From positions 398,001 to 462,000 of the forward strand of contig NC_010125.1 of the NCBI RefSeq assembly GCF_000067045.1: a DNA stretch of 64,000 bases, written 5' to 3'. Position numbers and translations under genes: made by a program. Below, piece after piece: positions 1 through 8,715 of this stretch. The stretch is from Gluconacetobacter diazotrophicus PA1 5. Lineage in GTDB: Bacteria; Pseudomonadota; Alphaproteobacteria; Acetobacterales; Acetobacteraceae. The notes beneath the pieces were generated by a model that made no database searches, was not told the DNA's origin, and was given only the letters and a program-made list of their open reading frames with translations. Numbering within the stretch: the first letter of the stretch is position 1; each line of letters begins with the position of its first letter.

Positions 1-341
1 CCAGGTTATGACTGCAAGGTCATTTATGGCGGAAAACAGCCAGTCCTGCGTATCTCCCCAACGGTATTATCCACCGGTTCTGTGGATAACCGTGTGAATT
101 CTACCGTTGGTCAGGATGCGGATCATACCATTGCTCACGGTGCGGAAATACCGTTGCTGACGGTGCAGAAAACGTCGCAGTGCGTTGTTTGCAAAAGCGG
201 AATCAGCCCCGTAACTTATATAACTAATATAATAACTTATTATGTAGGGGATTCCGGTTTTTCGGTTTCCCTTCCGGTCGCCCGGTCGGGGCATGGAGAA
301 AAGGCTCGGGAAGCGGTCGCGGATCGCATGGTCGGTGTCCC
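1..341. other. Non-coding leader of the conjugative-element fragment
   Basis: No convincing gene was found here; the small open frames on both strands overlap each other and resemble nothing known. Positions about 216-246 are strikingly AT-rich (TTATATAACTAATATAATAA) in an otherwise GC-rich region, which fits a promoter or replication/partition site for the downstream transfer operon. In related elements a ParA or replication gene often lies upstream, but none is visible here. Confidence 0.4.
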
Positions 342-830
342 ATGACCGCCCGCTCTTTCCGGCCGGCCGACGTTGTCCTCACCACGGTCGAACTGACCTG
401 GATCGAGAAGCGCATCGAACACTGGGTTCGCTTCGGCCACCCCGTCGAGGATCGCATTCTCGACCGCAGGCGCAGGCTGATGAGCTTCACGCCGGACAGC
501 GTGTTCGCGTTCATCCGCTGGGCCGCGAACGATTTCGGCACCATGGTGTCCTGCATCGACATTGTGCGCGCGGTCGAGGCTCAGGAATCCTGCCAGACCG
601 TGCCGTTCGTGCGCCCTGGTGGCGAGAGCCTGCTGCGCCAGAGCGGCTGGCCAAAGGTGCGGCGCGTGCTGGAGGCCATCGACGGTGTGGAGGCGCTGGG
701 GATCGATCCTGCGGCTGTCTGTCCCGATCATTGGCGGCATCTGCATCACCGGCTCACAGCGGTGCAGGAGCCACGTCTCTACACGCGGGAGCGCCACGAG
801 GCGTGGCTGCGTAGGAGGGCTGCGTCATGA
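342..830 (+). CDS. DUF2840 domain-containing protein
   Basis: A 162-residue protein recognised as the DUF2840 family, which accompanies traF, DUF736, lytic transglycosylase and relaxase genes in alphaproteobacterial integrative elements. There is no signal peptide or membrane segment. It contains WIEKRIEHWVRFG near the N-terminus and an Arg-rich C-terminus, and its biochemical role is unknown. Its TGA overlaps the ATG of the next gene (ATGA at 827-830), so the two are probably translationally coupled in the transfer operon. The assignment rests on recall of the family and the characteristic neighbours. Confidence 0.75.
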   Translation: MTARSFRPADVVLTTVELTWIEKRIEHWVRFGHPVEDRILDRRRRLMSFTPDSVFAFIRWAANDFGTMVSCIDIVRAVEAQESCQTVPFVRPGGESLLRQSGWPKVRRVLEAIDGVEALGIDPAAVCPDHWRHLHHRLTAVQEPRLYTRERHEAWLRRRAAS

Positions 831-1456
831 CCCGGCGCGCCTGGTTCTTCACCACGTATTTCGCCGTGCTCGGCGTGGGCGCCTCGCTGGCGTTTCATCC
901 CACACCGCGCTGGGTCTGGAACGAGACGGCGAGCGTTCCGGTCGGGCTATATCGCATCCAGTCCACCGTCCCGATCCGTGTCGGTGACATCGTCGCGCTC
1001 CGCCTGCCAGAGCGCGAAGCGACGCTTCTGGCGGCACGTGGTTACCTGCCGTTCGGCGTGCCGCTGCTCAAGCCTGTGGCAGCACTGGCGGGGCAGAGTG
1101 TCTGCCGTATCGGCATCCACGTCACGATCGACGGTAAGACGGCCGGCGACGCGAAGACTGTCGATCATCGGGGCCGCAAGCTGCCGGTCTGGCAGGGCTG
1201 TCAGTATCTCGGGCCGGGGCAGGTGTTCGTCATGAACGCTGCCGTGCCGACCAGTCTGGACGGACGGTATTTCGGCGTCCTGCCGATGGATACCGTCATC
1301 GGTCGCGCGGTGCCGGTTCATGTTCGCACGGGCGAGGCGGAGCCACTACCGCCGCATTTCGAGTCCCTCCCGGAACCGGATGATCCCATGCGGAAGGGAC
1401 TGCTCCTGGCTCCGCCCATGATGCCTGCGAAAGAGAGCGAACCGCCCATTCAATGA
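827..1456 (+). CDS. traF: Conjugative transfer signal peptidase TraF (S26 family)
   Basis: A 209-residue S26-family serine peptidase. In conjugation systems TraF processes the pilin precursor in the inner membrane/periplasm. It starts with one hydrophobic segment (about residues 5-23). Next is the SVPVGLYR motif, whose Ser36 is the probable nucleophile, then PLLKPVAALAG with Lys82 as the probable general base. A later SLDGRYFG segment matches the conserved S-D-R-box of S26 peptidases. The start overlaps the upstream DUF2840 gene by 4 bp. The length is normal for TraF. Mating-pair formation genes are missing from the window, so its substrate is not encoded here. Confidence 0.88.
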   Translation: MTRRAWFFTTYFAVLGVGASLAFHPTPRWVWNETASVPVGLYRIQSTVPIRVGDIVALRLPEREATLLAARGYLPFGVPLLKPVAALAGQSVCRIGIHVTIDGKTAGDAKTVDHRGRKLPVWQGCQYLGPGQVFVMNAAVPTSLDGRYFGVLPMDTVIGRAVPVHVRTGEAEPLPPHFESLPEPDDPMRKGLLLAPPMMPAKESEPPIQ

Positions 1457-1514
1457 TGGTCATTCAGCCCTTGAATTCTCTGTCATTCCCACTCTGTCTG
1501 AAAGAATTTCTCTC

Positions 1515-1856
1515 ATGAGCCAGATCGGATTTTTCACCCGCACATCGGACGGTTTCGCCGGACGGGTACGCACCCTGTCGCTGGATGCCGAACTGACCTG
1601 CGTGCCTGCGGAAAACAACGGCGCGGAGCATGCGCCGGATTATCGCATCCATCTCGGTGACGGGGATTCCGGACCGGAGATCGGTGCCGGGTGGACCCGC
1701 ACCGGGGAGCGTGCTGGCGAGTATATTTCCATCGTGCTGGATGACCCTTCGTTCATGCAACCGGTCCGGGCCACGCTGTTCCAGACGGGACGCGGTGGAC
1801 GCGAGTGGCAACTGGTCTGGAACCGGTCCGTAAAACGTCCGGGAGGTCGGGAATGA
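1515..1856 (+). CDS. DUF736 domain-containing protein
   Basis: A 113-residue soluble protein starting MSQIGFFTRTSDGFAGRVRT, a signature I recognise as DUF736. It is a compact, probably beta-rich protein of unknown function that occurs almost only in conjugative elements beside traF and relaxase genes. A 58-bp spacer separates it from traF. Its TGA overlaps the ATG of the transglycosylase gene (ATGA at 1853-1856). No catalytic motif is visible. Confidence 0.8.
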   Translation: MSQIGFFTRTSDGFAGRVRTLSLDAELTCVPAENNGAEHAPDYRIHLGDGDSGPEIGAGWTRTGERAGEYISIVLDDPSFMQPVRATLFQTGRGGREWQLVWNRSVKRPGGRE

Positions 1857-2524
1857 GGCGCCGGTTTTTCATGTCCGTCGGCGTGCTGGCCATGCTCGCG
1901 CTGCTGCTCTCGCCCGTCCCGGTCCAGGCGCAGGATTGGGACAATCTCGTGCGTCAGGCAGCGAAGCAAAATGCGATCCCGGCGACGTGGGTGCGGGCGG
2001 TTCTGCGGGCTGAAAGCGCTGGCGATCCGCACGCGGTTTCCGGTGCCGGTGCGATGGGTCTGATGCAGCTCATGCCGGGCACGTGGAAGGATGTCCGGCG
2101 CACGCTCAATCTCGGTGCCGATCCCTTCGATCCGCATGACAATATCGCGGCAGGGGCAGCCTATCTGCGATGGCTGCACGACCGTTATGGCGATGCGGGT
2201 TTTCTCGCCGCCTACAATGCCGGACCCGCCCGTTACGACGACCATCTGGCGACTGGCCGACCATTGCCTGGCGAGACGGTGTCCTATGTCGCGTCTGTCG
2301 CCCGGCTGATCGATGACCCGTCGTTCAGCGTGCATTTTTCCATCACTCCAGCGCGTGACTGGGCCGCCGCCACACTCTTCATTTCCGGCAGCGAAAGTGC
2401 GTTTCCATCGTCATCCCGAAGCATTTTTTTAAGCCGATCCGGGCAGGGGATTTTCACTCCGTCCGTGCTCTTTGCAGGGCATGTCCGTAGCGTGCCGGGA
2501 GGGGGTTCGACGCAGGCGAAGTGA
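1853..2524 (+). CDS. Lytic transglycosylase (conjugation-associated, SLT family)
   Basis: A 223-residue exported murein lytic transglycosylase that would open peptidoglycan for the transfer apparatus. The chosen ATG overlaps the DUF736 stop and gives a good signal peptide (MRRRFF followed by a hydrophobic run to VQA). The SLT motif AVLRAESAGDPHAVS supplies catalytic Glu54. GAMGLMQLMPGTW and AAYNAG complete the domain. The C-terminal 60 residues are low in recognisable motifs and end just before the IS110 insertion, so the natural C-terminus may have been altered. An upstream in-frame ATG at 1805 would destroy the signal peptide and is disfavoured. Confidence 0.88.
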   Translation: MRRRFFMSVGVLAMLALLLSPVPVQAQDWDNLVRQAAKQNAIPATWVRAVLRAESAGDPHAVSGAGAMGLMQLMPGTWKDVRRTLNLGADPFDPHDNIAAGAAYLRWLHDRYGDAGFLAAYNAGPARYDDHLATGRPLPGETVSYVASVARLIDDPSFSVHFSITPARDWAAATLFISGSESAFPSSSRSIFLSRSGQGIFTPSVLFAGHVRSVPGGGSTQAK

Positions 2525-2529
2525 ATCAC

Positions 2530-4110
2530 GAAAACCCCGGAAAAGGACAGAAAAAGTTAGTGCCAGCCGTAATCGGGCCTGAGCGGTCGTCGTCGATTGG
2601 CGGTCTCCCGGGCCGGAAAGAAGGTAGAGTTGCCGCGGTGAAACAGCAGCGCGGGAGGCGTGCGATGGAATCTTTTGCGGTCTCGATGTGTCGATCGACG
2701 AAACGGCGGTCTGTGTGGTGGACGAGCAGGGCACCGTGCATCTGGAAACGACGGTGGCCACGGACCCGGCTGCGCTCAGGGATGCCGTGAAGCCGTTCCT
2801 GCCGCGCCTGCGCCGTATGGGTCACGAGGCAGGTTCCCTGTCGCCCTGGCTGCATCCGGAGATGCTGGCGCTGGGCCTGCCGGCGGTCTGCCTGGAGACG
2901 AAACACGTGCGGGCGGCGATGTCGGCGCAGCGCAACAAGACCGACAAGGCGGACGCGCTGGGGATCGCGCATATCGTGCGCACCGGCTGGTTCCGGACGG
3001 CCCATATCAAGAGCGAAGCAAGCTATCGGCTGCGTCTGATCCTGACCCAGCGCAGCACGCTCAAGCGCAAATTCATGGATCTCGAGAATACGATCCGCCA
3101 TTCGCTCAAGGCGTTCGGTATCCGCCTGGGCACGGTCTCGCGGGCGCGCTTCGACACCGCCGTTCGCGAGGCCGTGGCGCAGGACGCGCTGACCCGCGAT
3201 CTCATGGAGGCGATGCTGCGGGCGAAGGCCGTGCTCTGGGAAGAATATACCCGGCTGCACAAGCTGGTGGTGCGGATCGTCGCGGGTGACGAGGTGTGCC
3301 GGCGGTTCATGGCCATTCCGGGGGTGGGGCCGGTGACCGCGCTTGGCGTGATGACGGCGATCGACGATCCGTCGCGCTTCCGGCGCTCGCGCGACGTCGC
3401 GGCGTATTTCGGCCTGACGTCGCGGCGCTGGCAGTCGGGTACCAGCATCGATGTGCAGGGACGCATCAGCAAGGCCGGCGATCCGGAGGTGCGGCGGTCC
3501 CTCTATGAAGCGGCGTCGGTCCTGCTGACGCGTTTCAAGGGGCGCGACAAGCTGCGGACCTGGGGCCTGGAACTGGCGAAACGGTCCTGCCATCGCAAGG
3601 CGGCGGTCGCCGTGGCGCGCAAGATGGCCGTGATCATGCATGCCATGTGGCTCGACGGAACGGTCTATGACGGCGGTCCGGCCGTCGATCCCGAAGAGCG
3701 GGCCCGTCATATCGCTTGCAAGAACCGCAAATTGCCGCGGGCGCTCGCGTGAGTGTCCAGCTGCAAAGGAATGTTCCGCCGCGTGTCGGGATGACCGCGG
3801 CGTTCTGAACAGGGAGATCCGCCAAGGCGGATGGGGAAGGGTGCAGTCGAGGACGACGGGAAGCACGATATCTTGCCTGGAGCACGCGCAGGTGAACGCC
3901 TCGTGGGACTCCGCTCGAGTGCCTGTGATGCTGCCCCGTGAATCCGATGGCAAAATGCGCCACGACGAAAGGCCGGCCGCCCATCCACGGATGGGGCGGC
4001 ATATCAGTCGTCGCTGAGCGCGGAAGAGTGCACGGCGTGCCACGAACCCTCAGTCAGGGCCGAGATGCCAGTCCAGGAGCAGAACTGTGATCGTGAAAGG
4101 AAGCTAAAGG
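2530..4110 (+). mobile_element. IS110-family insertion sequence (approximate limits)
   Basis: An IS110-family transposase gene sits between the lytic transglycosylase and relaxase genes, which are normally adjacent in this element type, so it is an insertion. IS110 elements lack clear terminal inverted repeats. The ends given are only estimates from the coding limits of the neighbours, and I could not find a target duplication. Confidence 0.5.
2688..3752 (+). CDS. IS110 family transposase with probable 5' frameshift
   Basis: A 354-residue transposase of the DEDD (RuvC-like) plus transposase-20 type. The N-terminal domain carries the QRNKTDKADA motif of IS110 enzymes. The C-terminal domain has IPGVGPVTALGVMTAI, a Ser-containing SGTSIDVQGRISKAGD region and a conserved C-terminal helix block. 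The first GTG usable in this frame falls inside the LDVS motif, so the first catalytic Asp is lost. An ATG at 2665 with four codons (Met-Glu-Ser-Phe) would join this frame as FCGLDVSIDET if the T run at 2673-2676 had one more base. The gene is therefore probably frameshifted at its start. Confidence 0.82.
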   Translation: MSIDETAVCVVDEQGTVHLETTVATDPAALRDAVKPFLPRLRRMGHEAGSLSPWLHPEMLALGLPAVCLETKHVRAAMSAQRNKTDKADALGIAHIVRTGWFRTAHIKSEASYRLRLILTQRSTLKRKFMDLENTIRHSLKAFGIRLGTVSRARFDTAVREAVAQDALTRDLMEAMLRAKAVLWEEYTRLHKLVVRIVAGDEVCRRFMAIPGVGPVTALGVMTAIDDPSRFRRSRDVAAYFGLTSRRWQSGTSIDVQGRISKAGDPEVRRSLYEAASVLLTRFKGRDKLRTWGLELAKRSCHRKAAVAVARKMAVIMHAMWLDGTVYDGGPAVDPEERARHIACKNRKLPRALA

Positions 4111-4314
4111 AAAACGAAGAATGAAAAACTTGACCAAAAAACCCGCCCGATTAAGAGGGCTGGATAAAAGGCCGCACATCGCGGCTCGGTTGGGGTGGCT
4201 GTTTTCCGGGATTTTTGAAGTCTTGTGGCGAGGTGCGTGGAAACTCCGCACCTCGCATCTAAGTGTCATCTCTTTGATCCGGCGCGATCTTTCGCGCGGT
4301 GCAGGGCAGTTTTC
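3753..4314. other. Gap between IS110 transposase and relaxase
   Basis: These 562 bases hold the 3' non-coding part of the IS110 element and the leader of the relaxase gene. No credible gene was seen. The part nearest the relaxase contains a perfect 10-bp hairpin (4228-4256), listed separately as a possible oriT structure. Confidence 0.5.
4228..4256. repeat. Perfect hairpin upstream of relaxase, candidate oriT element
   Basis: GCGAGGTGCG and CGCACCTCGC pair perfectly around a 9-base loop, 59 bp before the relaxase start. Inverted repeats beside a relaxase gene are typical of transfer origins. The role is inference, because no nick site was identified. Confidence 0.45.
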
Positions 4315-6054
4315 ATGAACAGGGACGAGGAATTCCGGGTCAGGCCTGGTCGCATCCGCTCCACCCGTGCCCGTCAGGCGCGCCCCTTCGTGACACAGGT
4401 GCTGGCGTCCGTGCAGCGGGCTGGTGGCCGGGTCTCGCGCGCAGGGAAAATCACCTCTGGCCGGCGCTCCAGTTTCGGCCGTGGCTGGGCTGCCGCCCAT
4501 GCGGCCAATCGCCTGCTGACCAGCCGCTCGCGGGGCGTCGTCATCAAGGCCCGCGTCGTGCGGCATGCCCCGCGTGCCACACCGCTGGCAGCGCATCTCC
4601 GTTACCTGCGTCGGGAGGGGGTAACGCGGGACGAAGAGGATGCGCGCCTGTTCGGCAAGGACAGCGACGACATCCGCGCCTCGGACTTCGCCGAACGCTG
4701 CGACGGTGATCGTCATCATTTCCGCTTCATCGTCTCGCCAGAGGATGCGCCGGAGATGTCGGACCTGCGGGCTTTCGCACGGGATCTGATGGGGCAGATG
4801 GAGTCCGATCTCGGCACGAAACTCGACTGGGTCGCCGTCGATCACTGGAACACAGCGCATCCCCATCTGCACGTCATCGTGCGGGGCGTGGCGGAGGATG
4901 GCTCTGAGCTGGTGATCGCGCGTGATTATATCCGCGAGGGGATGCGCGCCCGTGCCCAGGATCTCGTGACGTTGGAACTCGGGCCGCGCACGGATCACGA
5001 CATCCATCAGGCGGTCGAGCGGCAGGTGAACGCCGACCGCTGGACCCAGCTTGACCGCCAGCTTCAGAAGGACGCCGGAGCGGACGGCGCCATTGATCTC
5101 GGGCGCACACCGGGCGAAACACCGGACGCCTTCGCGACGGTGAAGCAGGGTCGTCTTCGCCGTCTGGAAACCATGGGGCTGGCACATCAGGTCGGGCCGG
5201 ATCGCTGGCGGATGGACGAGAGCGCGGAGGCGACGCTTCGGGAGATCAGCGAGCGTAACGACATCATCAAACGCATCCACCGAGGGCTGGCGGAGCAGAA
5301 GATCGACCGTGCCGCATCATCCTGGGTGCTGGCGGGAGAGGATACTACCGATCCCGTGATCGGTCGGCTGGTCGATCGTGGCCTTGATGATGAGCTGCGC
5401 GGCACGGCCTATGCGGTGATCGACGGGATTGATGGGCGCACGCACCATGTCCGCCTGCCGCACCTCGAAGCCGCTGGCGATGGATCGGTCGGTTCGATCG
5501 TGGAATTGCGGCGTTTCACCGACAAACAGGGACGTGATCGTGTCGCGCTGGCCGTGCGTTCGGATTTCACGCTGGAGCGGCAGGTGACGGCGGAGGGCTC
5601 GACCTGGCTCGACCGGCAGGTGATCGCACGGGAGCCTCTCCCTCTGGCGTCCACCGGGTTCGGCGCCGATGTCAAAGAGGCGATGGAAAAGCGGGCGGAT
5701 CATCTGATGGAGCAGGAGCTGGCCAGCCGCGACGGCGGGAGCATCCGTTATGCCCGGAACCTGATCGCCACACTGCGCCAGCGGGAGTTGAAGACGCTGG
5801 GCCAGAGCCTTGCCGGGAAGTCGGGGATGCCGTTTCGGAGGAGCGGGGAGGGCGATCCCGTTACCGGCACCTACCGTCAGCGTTTCAACCTGGCGTCGGG
5901 CCGGTTCGCCATGATCGACGACGGGCTGGGCTTCGAGTTGGTGCCGTGGTCGCCGTCGCTGGAAAAACAGCGCGGCCGGGAGGTGTCGGGCATCATGCGC
6001 GGCGATGGCGGGATCGACTGGTCGTTCGCGCGGAAACGGGGGCTTGGGCTGTAA
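4315..6054 (+). CDS. Relaxase/mobilization nuclease (VirD2-like, DUF3363 type)
   Basis: A 579-residue DNA relaxase expected to nick the transfer origin of the conjugative element and pilot the strand. The N-terminus is strongly basic. HHFRFIVSPEDA (about 134-145) is followed by DWVAVDHWNTAHPHLHVIVRG, where the HPHLH cluster (182-186) is the metal-binding histidine motif. The C-terminal half matches what I recall of DUF3363 proteins and ends in WSFARKRGLGL. I chose ATG 4315 (MNRDEEFRVRPG) over an upstream ATG at 4225 because family members begin in this way and the extra 30 residues overlap the hairpin leader. The IS110 insertion separates it from its usual operon partners. Confidence 0.88.
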   Translation: MNRDEEFRVRPGRIRSTRARQARPFVTQVLASVQRAGGRVSRAGKITSGRRSSFGRGWAAAHAANRLLTSRSRGVVIKARVVRHAPRATPLAAHLRYLRREGVTRDEEDARLFGKDSDDIRASDFAERCDGDRHHFRFIVSPEDAPEMSDLRAFARDLMGQMESDLGTKLDWVAVDHWNTAHPHLHVIVRGVAEDGSELVIARDYIREGMRARAQDLVTLELGPRTDHDIHQAVERQVNADRWTQLDRQLQKDAGADGAIDLGRTPGETPDAFATVKQGRLRRLETMGLAHQVGPDRWRMDESAEATLREISERNDIIKRIHRGLAEQKIDRAASSWVLAGEDTTDPVIGRLVDRGLDDELRGTAYAVIDGIDGRTHHVRLPHLEAAGDGSVGSIVELRRFTDKQGRDRVALAVRSDFTLERQVTAEGSTWLDRQVIAREPLPLASTGFGADVKEAMEKRADHLMEQELASRDGGSIRYARNLIATLRQRELKTLGQSLAGKSGMPFRRSGEGDPVTGTYRQRFNLASGRFAMIDDGLGFELVPWSPSLEKQRGREVSGIMRGDGGIDWSFARKRGLGL

Positions 6055-6183
6055 AGTCTGATGCTCTGATTTTTCTTCGCACGCGCTTCCTGTTCTTCAT
6101 GATACTGTTGACGCAGCGCAATGCAGAGCGCGCAGTAGCCGTGCTACCAGTTCTGGGTCGGCGACAACCGAACGGAGACTGCC

Positions 6184-6741
6184 ATGCAGCCGTTTCCCCT
6201 TGATCGGGCTTTTACCTTTCTGGAATCCGGGCCGGTAACGCTCGTGACCACGCATGACGGGGGGCGCGACAACATCATGACCATCACCTGGACCATGGTG
6301 CTGGATTTCGATTCGCGTTTCGCGATTACCACTGGTCCATGGAATTACTCATGGAAGGCGATCGGGAAGACGCGTGAATGTGTGATCGCCATCCCGTCCG
6401 CAGACATGCTCGATACAGTGGTGGGGATCGGTCTCTGCTCTGGCAAGGACACGGACAAGTTCGAGAAATTCGGTCTTGCCCGTCGCAAGGCTGACAATGT
6501 GAAAGCGCCGCTTCTGACTGAGTGTCTGGCGAACATCGAATGTCGCGTCGTCGACATCATCGAGCCGTATGGCATTGTCATTCTTGAAGGGATCGTCGCG
6601 CATGCCGATCCGCATCGCGCGGATCGGTCTCCCCTGCATGCCATTGGCGATGGCACCTTTGTGACCGACGGGCCGGTGCTGGATCGGCGCACGATGATGC
6701 GCCCGAAACTGCCGCCGAGTGTCCTCACACGTAAATCGTAA
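6184..6741 (+). CDS. Flavin reductase family protein (FMN-binding split barrel)
   Basis: A 185-residue protein of the flavin reductase-like, FMN-binding split-barrel family. Typical features are PVTLVTTHDGGRDNIMTITWTM, then a GPWNYSWKAIGKTRECVIAIPS block, and CRVVDIIEPYGIVILEGIVAHA near the C-terminus. Members reduce flavin with NAD(P)H or act as small oxidoreductases, and the substrate here is unknown. It is preceded by ACGGAG near 6173. It lies 130 bp after the relaxase and before a convergent toxin-antitoxin pair, as probable cargo of the element. Confidence 0.8.
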   Translation: MQPFPLDRAFTFLESGPVTLVTTHDGGRDNIMTITWTMVLDFDSRFAITTGPWNYSWKAIGKTRECVIAIPSADMLDTVVGIGLCSGKDTDKFEKFGLARRKADNVKAPLLTECLANIECRVVDIIEPYGIVILEGIVAHADPHRADRSPLHAIGDGTFVTDGPVLDRRTMMRPKLPPSVLTRKS

Positions 6742-6752
6742 TCCCCAGATGA

Positions 6753-7184
6753 TCATTCCCGTGGGGTCTGCCGCAGGCTTCGACCCTTCTGGTGGGCGAC
6801 GATCCCTCGCTTGACCGCCGCGAATATGTCCACCGGAAGGAAGCCCCAGGCGAAACAGTCGGGTTGATTGCGTGAGATGGGCCGCAGATCATAGCCGGGC
6901 CACACGAAGCGGTTGAGTTCGGCGGTTATGATCCATGACGGTTCGTCATCCAGCCCAAGGCGTCGTTTGACGTTTGCAGGGAGTGCTACCGCATGTGGGT
7001 CGTCCGGTTGGGAATGGGTGATCGGCACGACATAAACCTGGCAGTCGCCATCGGCATCGGCGGCAGCAACCACAATGGCACAGGGCCGGGCTTTCCGGCC
7101 TTCCTCGGCGCCAGCGCGGTGCTGGTCATGCCAGAGATAGGAATACGAGATGACCAGGCCAGGCGTCGGCTCGGGAATGGGCAC
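6753..7184 (-). CDS. PemK/MazF-like toxin (growth inhibitor)
   Basis: A 143-residue protein beginning MPIPEPTPGLVISYSYLWHDQ, with the sequence ARPCAIVVAAADADGDCQVYVVPITHSQPDD that resembles the PemK/MazF beta-barrel core. MazF-like toxins are mRNA endoribonucleases. The C-terminal part (LNRFVWPGYDLRPI) also fits this group. It lies directly downstream of a Phd/YefM-type antitoxin gene with a 9-bp gap, the standard antitoxin-then-toxin order. The exact target specificity cannot be predicted from the sequence. Confidence 0.78.
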   Translation of the reverse strand: MPIPEPTPGLVISYSYLWHDQHRAGAEEGRKARPCAIVVAAADADGDCQVYVVPITHSQPDDPHAVALPANVKRRLGLDDEPSWIITAELNRFVWPGYDLRPISRNQPDCFAWGFLPVDIFAAVKRGIVAHQKGRSLRQTPRE

Positions 7185-7193
7185 GATGCGCGC

Positions 7194-7445
7194 TTACTGA
7201 CCGACAGTGTAGCGGTGTTCCTCGGGGATCTCCGCAGCTTCGATCAGGGCAATCTCATGATCGTTGAGATCAGTCGCGGCGATGGCTTCGCGCTGGGCCT
7301 GTTTCAATGCGTGAAAGGTCTGGGCCGAGACGATATAAACCGTCTCCCGACCATACTTCGTGACCTTCACCGGTTCGGTGAGCGCACGGTCATGATAGGC
7401 GCCGAAATTCTTCTGCACGTCGGATGAGGTCACGGTCGTGGACAT
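7194..7445 (-). CDS. Phd/YefM family antitoxin
   Basis: An 83-residue antitoxin. The N-terminus VTSSDVQKNFGAYHDRALTEPVKVTKYGRETVYIVS is the Phd/YefM DNA-binding fold, and the variable C-terminal region should wrap the toxin. It is upstream of the PemK-like toxin gene in the same operon. Phd antitoxins repress their own promoter, and a matching palindrome lies 23 bp upstream of the start (7468-7483). Confidence 0.85.
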   Translation of the reverse strand: MSTTVTSSDVQKNFGAYHDRALTEPVKVTKYGRETVYIVSAQTFHALKQAQREAIAATDLNDHEIALIEAAEIPEEHRYTVGQ

Positions 7446-7467
7446 GGAAGCATCCTTCCTTTTTATC

Positions 7468-7483
7468 TATCTTCCGTAAGATA
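7468..7483. promoter_or_regulatory. Palindrome upstream of Phd antitoxin, probable operator
   Basis: TATCTTCCGTAAGATA has perfect 6-bp arms around CCGT and lies just upstream of the antitoxin start codon on the minus strand. The position fits an autoregulatory operator for the toxin-antitoxin operon. Binding itself is inferred. Confidence 0.5.
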
Positions 7484-8715
7484 CGGATTCCTGGTCGGGC
7501 GTGCAAGACCGGATTCCGCAACGCGCAAGTATTTCTTCGCTCCAGCCCGCTCTGGTACGATGGGTGCCGGATCATGCTTGCATGCGGGAAAATCCCGGTT
7601 CTTCGCTGTCTCTCATGACAAGGGGAGGGATCGATGGATCAGCCGGGAACACGCATCCAATGGGGACAGGTGTTGATTTCCAGCGAGAACTGACCCTGTA
7701 GGGGCGGAAATTTTCATTGAGAATTGACCCGTGTCTGACACTTCCCCGGAGCAACTGTCCGGGGGTTAAAGGAGTGATCAGCATGGAATTGTTGAGTGTG
7801 ATCCGGCGGTGGCATTACCGGGATCATGTACCGATCCGCGAGATTGAGCGTCGGACGCGATTGTCGCGCAACACGATCCGCAAGTATCTCCGGGCGGAGA
7901 CGGTTGAGCCGCAGTTCAAGGTTGCCGGGCGCCCGAGCCGGCTGGACCCGTTTGCGGAGAAACTGGCGACCTGGCTTGCTCTGGAGACGTCAAAGTCGCG
8001 CAAGCAGCGCCGCACGGGGCGGCGCCTGCATGCGGACCTTGTAGCGCTGGGTTATGACGGATCGTATGGACGGGTTGCGGCCTTTATCCGGAACTGGAAG
8101 GCGGAACAGCAAAGGGCGCGGCAGACGACGGGACGCGGCGTGTTCGTTCCGCTGCGCTTTCAACCCGGAGAGGCCTTCCAGTTCGACTGGGGAGAGGACT
8201 GGGCGGTGATCGGAGGGCGGCGCGTCAAGCTGCAGGTCGCCCACACCAAGCTGTCCTACAGCCGGGCCTTCATTCTGCGGGCGTATCCGCTCCAGACTCA
8301 CGAGATGCTGTTCGACGCGCTGACGGAAGCCTTTCGCGTTTTGGGCGGGGTTGCGCGTCGAGGTATTTTTGACAATATGAAAACCGCCGTGGACCGGGTT
8401 GGGCCCGGCAAGGTCCGCCAGGTCAATCTGCGTTTTTCGGCCCTGGTGAGCCATTATCTGTTCGAGGCGGAGTTCTGCAATCCGGCAGCGGGTTGGGAGA
8501 AAGGTCAAATCGAGAAGACCGTCCAGGACGCCCGGCGGCAGATCTGGCAGGAGATGCCGCATTTTCCTGATCTGGCCTCCCTGAACGTCTGGCTCGAGGC
8601 GCGTTGCCGGGAACGTTGGACTATCTTGAGGCATGTCGAATTGCCCGGCAGCCTCGCCGAGGCCCATGCGGCGGAATGAAGCGTCCCGGGTTTCCCGGAG
8701 GCCATTTGGTTTGAG

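Noticed and set aside
200-250. AT-rich tract as a replication origin
   Set aside because: No repeated initiator boxes or replication gene were found in the window, so only an AT-rich leader is reported.
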